Positions 46,687 to 55,466 of a stretch of 60,468 bases of DNA are shown in pieces. A program made the position numbers and the translations under genes. Position 1 is the stretch's first letter, and every line of letters starts with the position of its first letter. Origin of the DNA: Verrucomicrobiota bacterium (GTDB lineage Bacteria > Verrucomicrobiota > Verrucomicrobiia > Limisphaerales > UBA8199); assembly GCA_003176045.1 (NCBI GenBank), contig PSRM01000098.1, forward strand, positions 1 to 60,468, written 5' to 3'. Under the pieces are notes generated by a model, which was not told where the DNA came from, did no database searches, and saw only the letters and a list, made by a program, of their open reading frames with translations.

Positions 46687-46741
46687 GTTCCGGTCTTAGG
46701 ATTGTCAACAGCGATCACCAGAAACTCTCAAGTGCCACATA

Positions 46742-47140
46742 ATGGGAATGGATTTGATCAGCCAGAATGGCGCAACCTTTAGGTTCGTCACTTCCGGCTG
46801 GAGCTTCTACCTCAACCTCGCGGAAGAATACGGCTGGAGGCCTGCAGGCACCTTGCCTCCCAAGTCCTACCCCGACCCAGCAAAGTGGCCAGGGGAGTAT
46901 GACTGGAACGCCGGGCAGATCGTTTCCGCTGTCGATCCGCGACAACTGGCAGAGGCGCTCGAGCGTGCTCTGGCAGACCCGCAACGAGCAGAGCGTGAAA
47001 AACTGCTTGCTGAAAGACTTGCCGAAGCCCTTCGCGCCATGACCGGTTTGGACAGCCAAATCCAGCCGCCTACTGATGATACCGCGTTCTTGAAAGAGGT
47101 CATTACGTTTTTCCGCCAGGGACAGTTTGAAATATGGTAA
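46742..47140 (+). CDS. Small cytosolic protein of unknown function
   Basis: 132 aa, no signal peptide. It begins MGMDLISQNGATFRFVTSGWSFYLNLAEEYGWRP and ends with a helical ...FLKEVITFFRQGQFEIW. The composition (tryptophan-rich N-terminus, helical C-terminus) resembles small immunity-like or stress proteins that I have seen annotated only as hypothetical; I do not recognise a named family. It sits between uppS and a secreted protein gene. The opposite-strand frame in the same place has poor protein character. Confidence 0.7.
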   Translation: MGMDLISQNGATFRFVTSGWSFYLNLAEEYGWRPAGTLPPKSYPDPAKWPGEYDWNAGQIVSAVDPRQLAEALERALADPQRAEREKLLAERLAEALRAMTGLDSQIQPPTDDTAFLKEVITFFRQGQFEIW

Positions 47141-47208
47141 CCGTTGATGAAATGTTGAATTGACGCAGTTGCCGAAACACTCGGAATCGGTGTAGAGTCT
47201 CTTAGCGC

Positions 47209-48639
47209 ATGAGATCAACATCTGCCGCCGCTATTCTAACCTACCTGGGACTGGCGATTGCGTCACCGGCCATCGATTTGCAACGCCTCGGCCACACCAC
47301 CCTCATCCCGCGCCATTCCAGTCCCGATGACAAAGGCATGTATGCTGCCGCGATTGATCCGGCGAATGGCTACGCCTACTTTCTCGGGAGCTGGCTTTTC
47401 AAATTGGATATAACAGGGAATCTGCCGATGCAGGTCGGCCCCTCGCTCAACATCTCGCAATCCACCTCGCTGGCGATTGATTCCGCTGCCGGTTATCTCT
47501 ACCAAACTCTGTCCGTCCTGGACCGATACTCCGTCGGCGCAGGAACAAACGCCGTGTCCAGTGCCGGCTCGCTTGCGCTGACCGCGGGAACGGCGCAGGG
47601 AGTGCTTATTGACGATTCGGATCCCTACCTCACGAACCATTTCGCGTATGTCCTTTGCAGTGTATCGGGCAATCCTGGCCGCGTGACCAAAGTTGCTCTT
47701 GCCACATTCACCGAAGTAGGTTTTGTGTCGCTCGCGTCGGGGGAAACAAACGGAGTTATTGGCCACACCGTGGACCCGAAAAAAGGTTACGCTTATTTCG
47801 TGCTAAATGGTGTTGCCAACACCACCAACAGCCCCCGCGTGGTGAAAATCAAAATGACTCCCGGCACAAACCTGCCCGTGTACATCGGCTCGATCGCCCT
47901 GGACACCAATAACGTCTTCATTGACGGCGGTTCCATAGACACTGTGCATGGTTATGTCTATTACGGCACCTACGACAGCGATACGAACACGCCGGGCAAG
48001 GTGTATAAAGTTAAACTGGAAGAGGGCGATGTGAAACCGACACTCATTGGCCATATCAATCTTCGCGCAGGCGAAGGACGGCTGTCGGCCTCGGTCTGCG
48101 ACCCGACGAACGGATTCGTTTATTTTGCCAACGACAACACTTATCCCGGCGCTGTTGTGCAGTTGAACATGAACGGAACGAACCTGCCAATCGAAGTCAC
48201 TTACCTGCCATTACAGGGCGGACCGGACACCAACACGCCGCCCAACGGCATCACCGCCAGCAACACGACCACCAATGCCGACGGCATCCTGCCTTACGGC
48301 GAAGTATTTATTCGTTCAGCGGTGTTGGATCCGGTGCGTGGATTTGCTTACCTGGGACAGGACAGCCGGCCAAATCAGATTGTGAAACTCCAACTGGCGC
48401 AAATAAATCCCTTTTCTTTAGCAGGCGCAAAAAAGCTCAACAATGGCTCGTTCCAGTTTGGATTCACGAACATCATGGGTGCGCAGTTTAGCGCGTCGGC
48501 TGCCACAAACATCTCGTTGCCGCTCAGCAATTGGAGTTCGCTCGGGAGCGTCACGGACAGCCCGCCTGGCCAATACCAGTTCACCGACCCGGGAGCAGCC
48601 ACCAATTCGTACCGTTTTTATAAAGTCAGGTCACCCTAA
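47209..48639 (+). CDS. Secreted beta-propeller-like protein
   Basis: 476 aa with an N-terminal signal peptide (SAAAILTYLGLAIASPA). Repeated units of about 45-55 residues of the type AAIDPANGYAYFLGS, LAIDSAAGYLYQT, HTVDPKKGYAYFVLN, DTVHGYVYYGTYD, CDPTNGFVYFAND and VLDPVRGFAYLGQD indicate a YVTN/NHL-like propeller (about 40-400). The C-terminal module (410-476) ends AATNSYRFYKVRSP, the same type as in other exoproteins here. It interrupts the uppS-cdsA pairing. Function unknown; surface binding likely. Confidence 0.82.
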   Translation: MRSTSAAAILTYLGLAIASPAIDLQRLGHTTLIPRHSSPDDKGMYAAAIDPANGYAYFLGSWLFKLDITGNLPMQVGPSLNISQSTSLAIDSAAGYLYQTLSVLDRYSVGAGTNAVSSAGSLALTAGTAQGVLIDDSDPYLTNHFAYVLCSVSGNPGRVTKVALATFTEVGFVSLASGETNGVIGHTVDPKKGYAYFVLNGVANTTNSPRVVKIKMTPGTNLPVYIGSIALDTNNVFIDGGSIDTVHGYVYYGTYDSDTNTPGKVYKVKLEEGDVKPTLIGHINLRAGEGRLSASVCDPTNGFVYFANDNTYPGAVVQLNMNGTNLPIEVTYLPLQGGPDTNTPPNGITASNTTTNADGILPYGEVFIRSAVLDPVRGFAYLGQDSRPNQIVKLQLAQINPFSLAGAKKLNNGSFQFGFTNIMGAQFSASAATNISLPLSNWSSLGSVTDSPPGQYQFTDPGAATNSYRFYKVRSP

Positions 48640-48657
48640 TCCGGCTATACTTCTCGC

Positions 48658-49593
48658 TTGAGCGACCAGCCCGCGACTCCACCCAACTCCAGCCAATCCT
48701 CGAAACTCCAGGTGTTTTTCCGTCGCCTGACGAGCTTCGTCATTCTATGGGGATTGCTTTTATTGGCATTGTTTTCAACGAACAGGCTCATATCCGATTA
48801 TCTCCTGCTCGTCATAATCGTTTTTTTGGCCGTGACGGGCCTGGCTGAATTTTATGGCCTTGCCGCCAAAGGCGACCTGGTATGCTTCAAATGGTTCGGC
48901 CTCTTTAGCGGTACTCTCTTGTTGGTCGGCACCTTTCTCAACCTCACCGGAAAAGTTGGCACAACCGGCTCGCCCGCCCGAGTGAACGACTTCGAAACCA
49001 GCTTCGTTATTTTGTTCGTGCTTGGGCTTTGCCTGCGGCAGTTTTTCTCACGCAGCGCCACCTCCGGCATCCTGGCCATCTCCATCACTCTATTCGGCTT
49101 GATGTACGTGCCCTGGCTGCTCAATTTCATTCAGAAAATCAATTTCTTCTGGGGTCTTTCCAGAGCACAAGGGCATCTCTACGTCCTCTACTTCATCGTG
49201 CTTACAAAATTTAGCGACACTGGCGCTTATGTGGTTGGCTCGCTGATTGGCCGCCACAAGATGATTCCGCGCATCAGTCCGGCCAAAACCTGGGAAGGCT
49301 TCGGCGGCGCGATCCTGGGCTCAGTCCTCGCGAGCGTCATATTTACCGCCTGCGCGCGCGATAAATTGACCGGCATGAACTGGTGCCATGCTATCATTTT
49401 GGGAGTGATCCTCAGCATTGGCGCGGTCATTGGTGACTTGATCGAATCCATCTTCAAGCGCCAGGCGGGTGTGAAGGATTCAGGCAGGTTCTTCCCCGGC
49501 ATCGGCGGCATCCTCGACTTATTGGATAGCTTGCTGTTTAACGCACCGATAATGTATCTGTACCTCAGGCATATCCTAACAAGGCCGGGATGA
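48658..49593 (+). CDS. cdsA: Phosphatidate cytidylyltransferase
   Basis: 311 aa with a TTG start; no in-frame ATG precedes the conserved part. It converts phosphatidic acid and CTP to CDP-diacylglycerol in the membrane, the substrate of PgsA (also in this window). About eight membrane segments. The blocks RISPAKTWEGFGGAILGS and GDLIESIFKRQAGVKDSGRF are typical. In the signature ...KDSGRFFPGIGGILDLLDS, the usual PGHGGxxDRxD has Ile for His and Leu for Arg; the Asp residues remain. I have the impression that PVC relatives show such variants. Confidence 0.88.
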   Translation: MSDQPATPPNSSQSSKLQVFFRRLTSFVILWGLLLLALFSTNRLISDYLLLVIIVFLAVTGLAEFYGLAAKGDLVCFKWFGLFSGTLLLVGTFLNLTGKVGTTGSPARVNDFETSFVILFVLGLCLRQFFSRSATSGILAISITLFGLMYVPWLLNFIQKINFFWGLSRAQGHLYVLYFIVLTKFSDTGAYVVGSLIGRHKMIPRISPAKTWEGFGGAILGSVLASVIFTACARDKLTGMNWCHAIILGVILSIGAVIGDLIESIFKRQAGVKDSGRFFPGIGGILDLLDSLLFNAPIMYLYLRHILTRPG

Positions 49594-49609
49594 AATTAAG
49601 GAAAATGAC

Positions 49610-49710
49610 TTAACGCAAAGACGCAAAGAACTAAATGAGTTTTTGAGCAAATCGTTTCAGTTCGTCTCCCTTTCCCTTTGCGCCTTTGCATCTTTGCGCC
49701 TTTGCGTTAA
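49610..49710. repeat. Inverted repeat (ttaacgcaaag family) between cdsA and dxr
   Basis: ttaacgcaaagacgcaaaga at the left, and ctttgcgcctttgcatctttgcgcctttgcgttaa-type arm at the right, ending at 49710. Third copy of the family at 10295-10522 and the outer arms of 42230-42418. Confidence 0.9.
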
Positions 49711-49725
49711 ATCCTAATCTCCGAA

Positions 49726-50862
49726 ATGCGCAACGTTGTCTTGCTCGGCAGCACCGGATCCATCGGCACCAGCACGGTGAAGGTTGCGGAGGACCTACCC
49801 GACCGGATTCGCCTCGTAGGCCTTGGAGCTGGCAACAATACCGCGCTGCTTCTTGACCAGGCACTGAAGCATCAGCCGCGGGCGGTTTCCATCACGGACG
49901 TGTCCAAGGTGAAGAACCTTCAGGCCGGCTTGAACAACGATACCGAGATTTTTTGCGGGGCCGAGGGCCTCGTAAAACTTGCCACGTTGCCCGAAGCTGA
50001 CATCGTGCTTATCGCCATCGTTGGCACTGCCGGCCTGCAACCCGCTCTGGCCGCCATCCGCGCCGGGAAAGATATCGCCGTCGCTTCAAAAGAAATTCTG
50101 GTCATGGCCGGCGAGATTGTCATGAGTGAAGCGCGCAAGCATGGCGTGAAGGTCCTGGCCGTGGATAGCGAGCACTCGGCCATCTTCCAATGCCTCGAGG
50201 GCCGCCCATCCAGTTCCGTGCGCCGGCTCTGGCTCACCGCGTCCGGCGGCCCATTCCGCACCACACCAAAAGCCGAGTTTCCCAGGATCACAGTGGACCG
50301 CGCTCTCAAGCATCCGTCCTGGGTCATGGGACGCAAAATTACGATTGATTCCGCGACGCTTTTCAACAAGGGCCTTGAAATGATCGAAGCGCGATGGCTG
50401 TTCGACATCGAAATCGAACGGGTTTCGGTAGTGGTCCACCCCCAGAGCATAATCCATTCGATGGTCGAATTCGTGGACGGCTCGATGCTGGCGCAACTCT
50501 CAACGCCCGACATGTGCCTGCCCATCCAATACGCTTTGACTTGGCCGGACCGGGCCGCGAGTGAACGTGTCCAAACAAATCTTGCACGCCTTGGCAGTCT
50601 TACTTTTGAAGAACCCGATCCGGAACGATTCCCTGCCTTGGACCTGGCGCGCCGGGCCGGCGCACAAGGTGGAACGCTACCCGCGGTTTTGAACGCCGCC
50701 AACGAAGTTGCCGTCGAAGCTTTCGTGAACGGCAACATCAACTTCCCCCAAATCTCCGAAACCGTCGCCCGCACGATGGAGGCGCATGAACTCGTAGCCC
50801 ACCCCACCCTGGAGCAGATTCTCGAAGCCGACGCCTGGGCCAGAAGGGAAGCCGCTTTATGA
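49726..50862 (+). CDS. dxr: 1-deoxy-D-xylulose 5-phosphate reductoisomerase
   Basis: 378 aa, normal. It converts DXP to MEP with NADPH, the committed step of the MEP isoprenoid pathway. NADPH-binding LLGSTGSIG (6-14), ASKEILVMAGE, metal/substrate site VDSEHSAIFQCLEG and LTASGGPFR, GRKITIDSATLFNKGLEMIEA and HPQSIIHSMVEF are complete. Together with ispG downstream it shows that the organism uses the MEP pathway. It follows cdsA as in many bacteria. Confidence 0.97.
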   Translation: MRNVVLLGSTGSIGTSTVKVAEDLPDRIRLVGLGAGNNTALLLDQALKHQPRAVSITDVSKVKNLQAGLNNDTEIFCGAEGLVKLATLPEADIVLIAIVGTAGLQPALAAIRAGKDIAVASKEILVMAGEIVMSEARKHGVKVLAVDSEHSAIFQCLEGRPSSSVRRLWLTASGGPFRTTPKAEFPRITVDRALKHPSWVMGRKITIDSATLFNKGLEMIEARWLFDIEIERVSVVVHPQSIIHSMVEFVDGSMLAQLSTPDMCLPIQYALTWPDRAASERVQTNLARLGSLTFEEPDPERFPALDLARRAGAQGGTLPAVLNAANEVAVEAFVNGNINFPQISETVARTMEAHELVAHPTLEQILEADAWARREAAL

Positions 50863-51062
50863 CCCTTTGTTCGATCGGCATCGTACCAGCCTGTGACTTT
50901 GGACTCTTCTCCATTTGCCATCTGCCATTGCCATTTGCCATTCCCGGGCGGACTAGTCCTATTCCCCTCGACCCTCGACCCTCTCCCGGCTTTGGACATT
51001 GGACTTTGGACTTATTCTTGCTATATTTCCGCGTCCCGTTTTAGGGGTGGTGTGTTAAATTT
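50863..51062. repeat. Heptamer-like repeats between dxr and rseP
   Basis: gccattt/gccatct units (50915-50945), gaccctc units (50968-50985) and ggacttt/ggacatt units (50994-51022). The 200-bp gap otherwise shows nothing. Confidence 0.85.
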
Positions 51063-52649
51063 ATGGAATTGTTGAAATATATTCTGATTCTGTTGGAAGT
51101 GCTGCTGGTGTTCAACCTGCTCATTTTTGTCCACGAGTTGGGCCACTTCCTGGCTGCCCGCTGGCGCGGCCTCAAAATTGACCGCTTTGCCATTTGGTTT
51201 GGGAAAGCCATTTGGAAAAAGAAAATCGGCGGCATCGAATACGTCCTCGGTTCAATCCCTGCTGGTGGATACGTGGCCCTGCCACAAATGGCCACTATGG
51301 AAGCCATCGAAGGCAAAGGCGAAAGCTCGGGCAAACCGCTCCCCCCAATTTCCCCTCTCGATAAAATCATCGTCGCCGTCGCCGGCCCGCTGTTTAGTTT
51401 CCTGCTCGCCTTTGTCTTTGCAGTCGTAGTCTGGCAGGTTGGACATCCCGTCAACCAGGAAGATAAATCCACTGTCCTGGGCTGGGTCGACCCCGAGGGA
51501 CCGGCGTGGAAAGCCGGCTTAAGGCCAGGCGACAAAATTCTCGAAGTGGATGGACACCCTGTGAATTCGTTCCTTTCATCATCGCAGGACAGCGTCAAAT
51601 GGCGGATCATAACCAGCGAGAGCCCTACAATCCGCGTCAAATTTGAGCGGGATCACCATGAGCAGCAACTCGATGTAACCCCGACCAAGCTGCCGACCCG
51701 AACCATAAACCTTTTTGGCTGGAAGATACCCATCGAACGAAAGCCGCTTCGACAAATCATGGTTGACTGCCGCCGGAAAGCCATTATCGGACTCGTTGAA
51801 TCAAACAGTCCCGCTGCGAAGGCTGGACTCAAGAAAGGAGACGAGGTCGTGAAATTGGATGGAAACTCTGTCCTAAGTCCGCACGATATTTTTTCTGCCG
51901 AAAGTGCCATGAGCAACGGACCAGTGAAACCGTTGGCCCTCACGGTTCTGCGCAGCGGCACGAATTTCACTTCTACGATTCTCCCCGAAAGACCACTGCC
52001 GCTTAAAGGCGATGAGCTGGCGAGCGCCCTGCGATGGGACTACGCTAATGTTCCGGATTTCGACACCACGGATGAGATCGTTCACAAATCAGGCCTGACA
52101 AGGGAACAGCTAAAGTCGAGCACGCTACCTGCCACCAGCCCCAAAGCCACTCCGGATCGCGGCGATTTGCCTTCGCTTGGGATTGCCTGGGAACCAGACA
52201 GCAGTTCGAAACTCGAATGGCCCAAACCCATGGACCAGATCCGCCACGGCATGGGCCAAATCACAGCCACGCTTGGCGCCGTGTTTTCGCGCCGAGGCGA
52301 CATTGGCTTGCAGCAACTCGGCGGCCCGGTCATGATTGGACGGCTTTATTTCACGCTGTTCCAGAGTAAAAACGGCTGGCGAGAGGTCCTCTGGTGGAGC
52401 GTGGTCATCAACGTCAACCTGGCGCTTCTTAACATGTTGCCTTTTCCTGTGCTTGACGGGGGCCATATCGTGCTGGCGCTGCTGGAGGTCATCCGGCGCC
52501 GACCCGTCAGCGCCGTGGTCCTGCAATATGTGCAAACGGCGTGCGCGGTGCTCCTCATTGGGTTCATGTTGTTCCTGACCTTTTTCGATACTAATTCCCT
52601 GCTCCACGACAGCCGCCAAACTCAGGAAATCTTTGCCCCGCGCAAATGA
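51063..52649 (+). CDS. rseP: Site-2 intramembrane metalloprotease RseP
   Basis: 528 aa, longer than the 450 aa of E. coli RseP. It cleaves transmembrane segments of anti-sigma factors and signal peptides in the inner membrane. Zinc site HELGH at His24-His28, third ligand in NMLPFPVLDGGH (about 462), two PDZ domains (about 135-210, DPEGPAWKAGLRPGDKILEVDG; about 250-300, SNSPAAKAGLKKGDEVVKLDG), and membrane segments at both ends. The extra length is mainly a hydrophilic stretch at about 310-395. Its TGA overlaps the ATG of ispG by four bases. Confidence 0.95.
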   Translation: MELLKYILILLEVLLVFNLLIFVHELGHFLAARWRGLKIDRFAIWFGKAIWKKKIGGIEYVLGSIPAGGYVALPQMATMEAIEGKGESSGKPLPPISPLDKIIVAVAGPLFSFLLAFVFAVVVWQVGHPVNQEDKSTVLGWVDPEGPAWKAGLRPGDKILEVDGHPVNSFLSSSQDSVKWRIITSESPTIRVKFERDHHEQQLDVTPTKLPTRTINLFGWKIPIERKPLRQIMVDCRRKAIIGLVESNSPAAKAGLKKGDEVVKLDGNSVLSPHDIFSAESAMSNGPVKPLALTVLRSGTNFTSTILPERPLPLKGDELASALRWDYANVPDFDTTDEIVHKSGLTREQLKSSTLPATSPKATPDRGDLPSLGIAWEPDSSSKLEWPKPMDQIRHGMGQITATLGAVFSRRGDIGLQQLGGPVMIGRLYFTLFQSKNGWREVLWWSVVINVNLALLNMLPFPVLDGGHIVLALLEVIRRRPVSAVVLQYVQTACAVLLIGFMLFLTFFDTNSLLHDSRQTQEIFAPRK

Positions 52650-54472
52650 GTTCTTACTTCCTCTACTCCCGCCGCCGCACTCGCGAGGTGGTCGTAGGCG
52701 ACCCTAACCGCGGGGGTGTGATCATCGGCGGTGATCATCCGGTGGTGATCCAGTCCATGCTCACGTGCGACACCATGGATACCGCCGAGTGCGTAAAACA
52801 AACCCTTGAACTTGTTGCCGTCGGCTGCCAGATCGTCCGCATCACCGCCCCTACGGTCAAAGACGCCTCCAACCTGCAGATGATCGTCGCTGAACTGCGC
52901 CGGCAAAATTGTTGGGTGCCCATTGTTGCGGACATCCATTTCAAGCCCGAAGCAGCGATGGAAGCCGCCAAGTGGGTCGAGGTAGTTCGCATTAATCCCG
53001 GCAACTACGCGGATTCCAAGAAATTCGCCATCAAGGAATACACCGACGAGCAATATGCCGCTGAGTTGACGCGTATCGAAGCAAAGTTCACCCCTTTGGT
53101 GAAGCTCTGCAAAGAGCTTGGCCGCGCCATGCGCATCGGCACCAATCACGGCTCGCTGAGCGATCGCATTATGAATCGTTTCGGCGATACGCCGCTTGGC
53201 ATGGTCGAGAGCGCTTTGGAATTTGCGCGCATCGCTCGCAAAAACGATTTCCACAATTTCAAGTTCTCGATGAAATCATCCAATCCCAAGGTGATGATCG
53301 AATGCTACCGTCTGCTCGTGGCGCGATTGGAACAGGAAGGGCCTGATTGGAATTATCCGATTCATTTGGGAGTAACCGAAGCGGGCGAAGGCGAGGATGG
53401 CCGTATCAAAAGCGCAATCGGCACCGGCTCTCTTCTTTGCGACGGCCTCGGCGATACCATCCGGGTCTCTCTGACCGAAGATTCCCCTCGCGAAATCGAG
53501 GTCTGCCGCGATCTCCTGGCCCAGGTTCCAAAACTCGCCAACGTCCCATCGTCCTCGCCTGCCCGCCGTAGCTTTAGCGAAGGAGGGTCCTCGATCTTTA
53601 ACCTCCAACCATCCTTCGACCCCTTTACCTTCGAACGCCGTCACACCCCCAAAATCGAACTTGCTGAGGGAGTCTCGTGCGGAGGCGAACAAACCGTCCG
53701 TGTAGTAGTCACCCGCGCCGCCTGGGATAAGCTCGCTCCCAAGATCAGCCCGAACGCGGACGTGAAGCCCGAGGCTGTCTATGAAGATCTGAACATATTC
53801 GAAGCCGATCCAACCAAAGATTTCGACATCAACTGCGATACGCAGCTCATCACGGTTAAGGACGGTGTGCCTTTGCCGCCCATCACAGCATTCCGATTGC
53901 TGGCCGCGAGACTAAAACGCCTGGGCCGCAACAATCCAATCCTGTTGAAGGATTGCCTCGACTTCGAGCCGGTGCCACTCGAACCGAAGATCGCTCTGTT
54001 ACGAGCGTCAGTGAATCTGGGAGCACTTTTAGCCGACGGCATAGGTGACGCGATTCTGGTGCGCGGCGAATCCGGCGCCGGCCAATCTCTGCGCCTCTCC
54101 TACAACATTCTCCAGGCCGCCGGCTGCCGGTCGTTTAAAACCGACTTCGTGGCGTGTCCTTCCTGTGGCCGCACGCTCTTTAATCTGCAAACCGTGACCG
54201 CCCGCATCAAAGTCCGCACCCAACATCTCAAGGGAGTGAAGATCGCAATCATGGGTTGCATCGTGAACGGCCCCGGCGAGATGGCCGATGCCGATTTCGG
54301 CTACGTCGGCGGCGGCCCCGGCAAGATCAACCTTTACGTCGGCAAGACTCCAATAAAGTTCAGCATTCCCGAAACTGAAGCCGTGGATCGCCTGGTGGAC
54401 CTGATCAAAGAACACGGCAAATGGGTCGAACCCCGCTCGGAGCAGATGGCTGAACTTTCAACCGCTCGTTGA
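52646..54472 (+). CDS. ispG: 4-hydroxy-3-methylbut-2-enyl diphosphate synthase, long form
   Basis: 608 aa, the insert-containing type known from Chlamydiae/Verrucomicrobia and plants rather than the about 370-aa type. An iron-sulfur enzyme converting MEcPP to HMBPP, the penultimate MEP step. TIM barrel (about 15-290; NPGNYAD, GTNHGSLSDRIMNRFG, GVTEAGEG), large insert (about 300-480), then the reductase-like domain with cluster ligands in CPSCGRTLFNLQ and GCIVNGPGEMADADFGYVGG. Residues about 304-314 (SPARRSFSEGG) are encoded by a repeat-like palindromic stretch. Translational coupling to rseP through the ATGA overlap. Confidence 0.95.
   Translation: MSSYFLYSRRRTREVVVGDPNRGGVIIGGDHPVVIQSMLTCDTMDTAECVKQTLELVAVGCQIVRITAPTVKDASNLQMIVAELRRQNCWVPIVADIHFKPEAAMEAAKWVEVVRINPGNYADSKKFAIKEYTDEQYAAELTRIEAKFTPLVKLCKELGRAMRIGTNHGSLSDRIMNRFGDTPLGMVESALEFARIARKNDFHNFKFSMKSSNPKVMIECYRLLVARLEQEGPDWNYPIHLGVTEAGEGEDGRIKSAIGTGSLLCDGLGDTIRVSLTEDSPREIEVCRDLLAQVPKLANVPSSSPARRSFSEGGSSIFNLQPSFDPFTFERRHTPKIELAEGVSCGGEQTVRVVVTRAAWDKLAPKISPNADVKPEAVYEDLNIFEADPTKDFDINCDTQLITVKDGVPLPPITAFRLLAARLKRLGRNNPILLKDCLDFEPVPLEPKIALLRASVNLGALLADGIGDAILVRGESGAGQSLRLSYNILQAAGCRSFKTDFVACPSCGRTLFNLQTVTARIKVRTQHLKGVKIAIMGCIVNGPGEMADADFGYVGGGPGKINLYVGKTPIKFSIPETEAVDRLVDLIKEHGKWVEPRSEQMAELSTAR
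53555..53587. repeat. Short repeat-like palindrome inside ispG
   Basis: tcgcctgcccgccgtagctt followed by tagcgaaggaggg. The gcccgccgtagct...agcgaaggagggc-type unit is one I associate with dispersed repeats in several bacterial phyla; only one copy was found in this window. In frame at the junction of barrel and insert domain. Confidence 0.5.
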
Positions 54473-54476
54473 GGGC

Positions 54477-54592
54477 GGCAGGAGCGCGGCCTTTAGGCCG
54501 CTTCACGCTGGACAATGCAAACCACGTCCGCGTTTTTATGGCGTTCCTTTGCAAATCGGAAGTTGAAGCGGCCTAAAGGCCGCGCTCCTGCC
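54477..54592. repeat. Palindromic element between ispG and recO, probable bidirectional terminator
   Basis: Perfect 29-bp inverted repeats at 54477-54505 and 54564-54592, each itself hairpin-forming (gcggccttt-aggccgc), 58 bp apart. It starts four bases after the ispG stop and lies between convergent genes. Same family as 11913-12024 and 16572-16600. Confidence 0.93.
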
Positions 54593-54614
54593 GCGTCTTC
54601 TTAGGATCTGAGCT

Positions 54615-55289
54615 TTAACCCAAAGCCGCGCTCCGCCCCTTCGGAATCCGCCCGAGATGAAATATAAGAAAACCGTGCAGAAACTGCTGCAGTTCCAGTC
54701 GTTGCGCTTTGCTGAGCTGAATTCGCGCTAACATTGGCCATTCGTTGTTCGTAAGTGCCTTCACGATCTGCCGCGAGCCGGCACTCAGACGCGTTTTATC
54801 TAAATCGGGCGCCAATCCTAATTCTCTAACAAGCTTGAGTTCGAAAGCAAAAATCCCGATTGCCTTGCTGTGAGCGTCCGAAGTTGGACTTTGGATTTTG
54901 GACTTTGGACTTTGGACTACCAACTTCAGCATCCCACTCATCACATCGAACACGCCCGGTATTGTCGCCTCTATTTCGGTCGCCTGTTCGACCAGCGCCG
55001 CGCAGTAACAAACCTGCTGCAAGCACGCCAATTCCTGCCGTAACAGAGGATAAGTCTCGCGCAAACTCACTTCCCGCAGAGCATGCAGTTCCGAACAGCG
55101 ACTCCGATTGAAACTGAAATCCGCCAGATAAAACAAATCCAGCTTTCCTCGAAATGGCGACTTAGGCCGGCGCGCTCCTTTTGCAACCGTCGCCAATCGG
55201 CCCAGATTCGGCGTCAACCAATGCACAATCAGGCTCGTCTCGGTTAGCGGCCGCGTCCGAAGAATCAAGCCAGTTGCACTCTCGATCAT
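54615..55289 (-). CDS. recO: DNA repair protein RecO, shortened
   Basis: 224 aa versus about 240-250 usual. It loads RecA on SSB-coated DNA in RecFOR recombination. The N-terminal OB fold (ATGLILRTRPLTETSLIVHWLTPNLGRLATVAKGARRPKSPF) is clear; the C-terminal helical domain is recognisable (FELKLVRELGLAPDL). The four-Cys zinc finger that many RecO proteins carry after this point is missing: the chain runs from LGLAPDLDKTRL straight to SAGSRQIVKAL. Residues about 124-136 (VQSPKSKIQSPTS) are encoded by agtccaa heptamers read in frame. Confidence 0.9.
   Translation of the reverse strand: MIESATGLILRTRPLTETSLIVHWLTPNLGRLATVAKGARRPKSPFRGKLDLFYLADFSFNRSRCSELHALREVSLRETYPLLRQELACLQQVCYCAALVEQATEIEATIPGVFDVMSGMLKLVVQSPKSKIQSPTSDAHSKAIGIFAFELKLVRELGLAPDLDKTRLSAGSRQIVKALTNNEWPMLARIQLSKAQRLELQQFLHGFLIFHLGRIPKGRSAALG
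54884..54918. repeat. ttggact heptamers inside recO
   Basis: Five units of ttggact/ttggatt. On the recO strand the unit reads agtccaa, the stop-free orientation. The same heptamer is intergenic at 50994-51022. Confidence 0.9.
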
Positions 55290-55296
55290 ATATCAA

Positions 55297-55379
55297 GTAG
55301 CAGCCGAGGTAACGAGGCTCTAATTTAGAGGGCGGAGATCAGGAGCCAAAAGTCAGAGTCTCGTCACCTCGGCTGCTAC
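55297..55379. repeat. Palindromic element (gtagcagccgagg family) upstream of recO
   Basis: 25-bp inverted repeats at 55297-55321 and 55355-55379 with two mismatches; full copy of the element inserted in the subtilase gene. It begins eight bases upstream of the recO ATG, so it must occupy the recO leader. gtaaatc heptamers follow at 55434-55454. Confidence 0.92.
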
Positions 55380-55466
55380 CAGGCCGAGCCTCTTTCGCCA
55401 AGAACGCCGGATTACTCGGAGATCACGGAAATTGTAAATCGTAAATCGTAAATCAAAACTTCGCGG

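Noticed and set aside
46715..47221. 168-codon minus-strand frame opposite the 132-aa gene
   Set aside because: Composition is irregular; the plus-strand product looks like a real folded protein.
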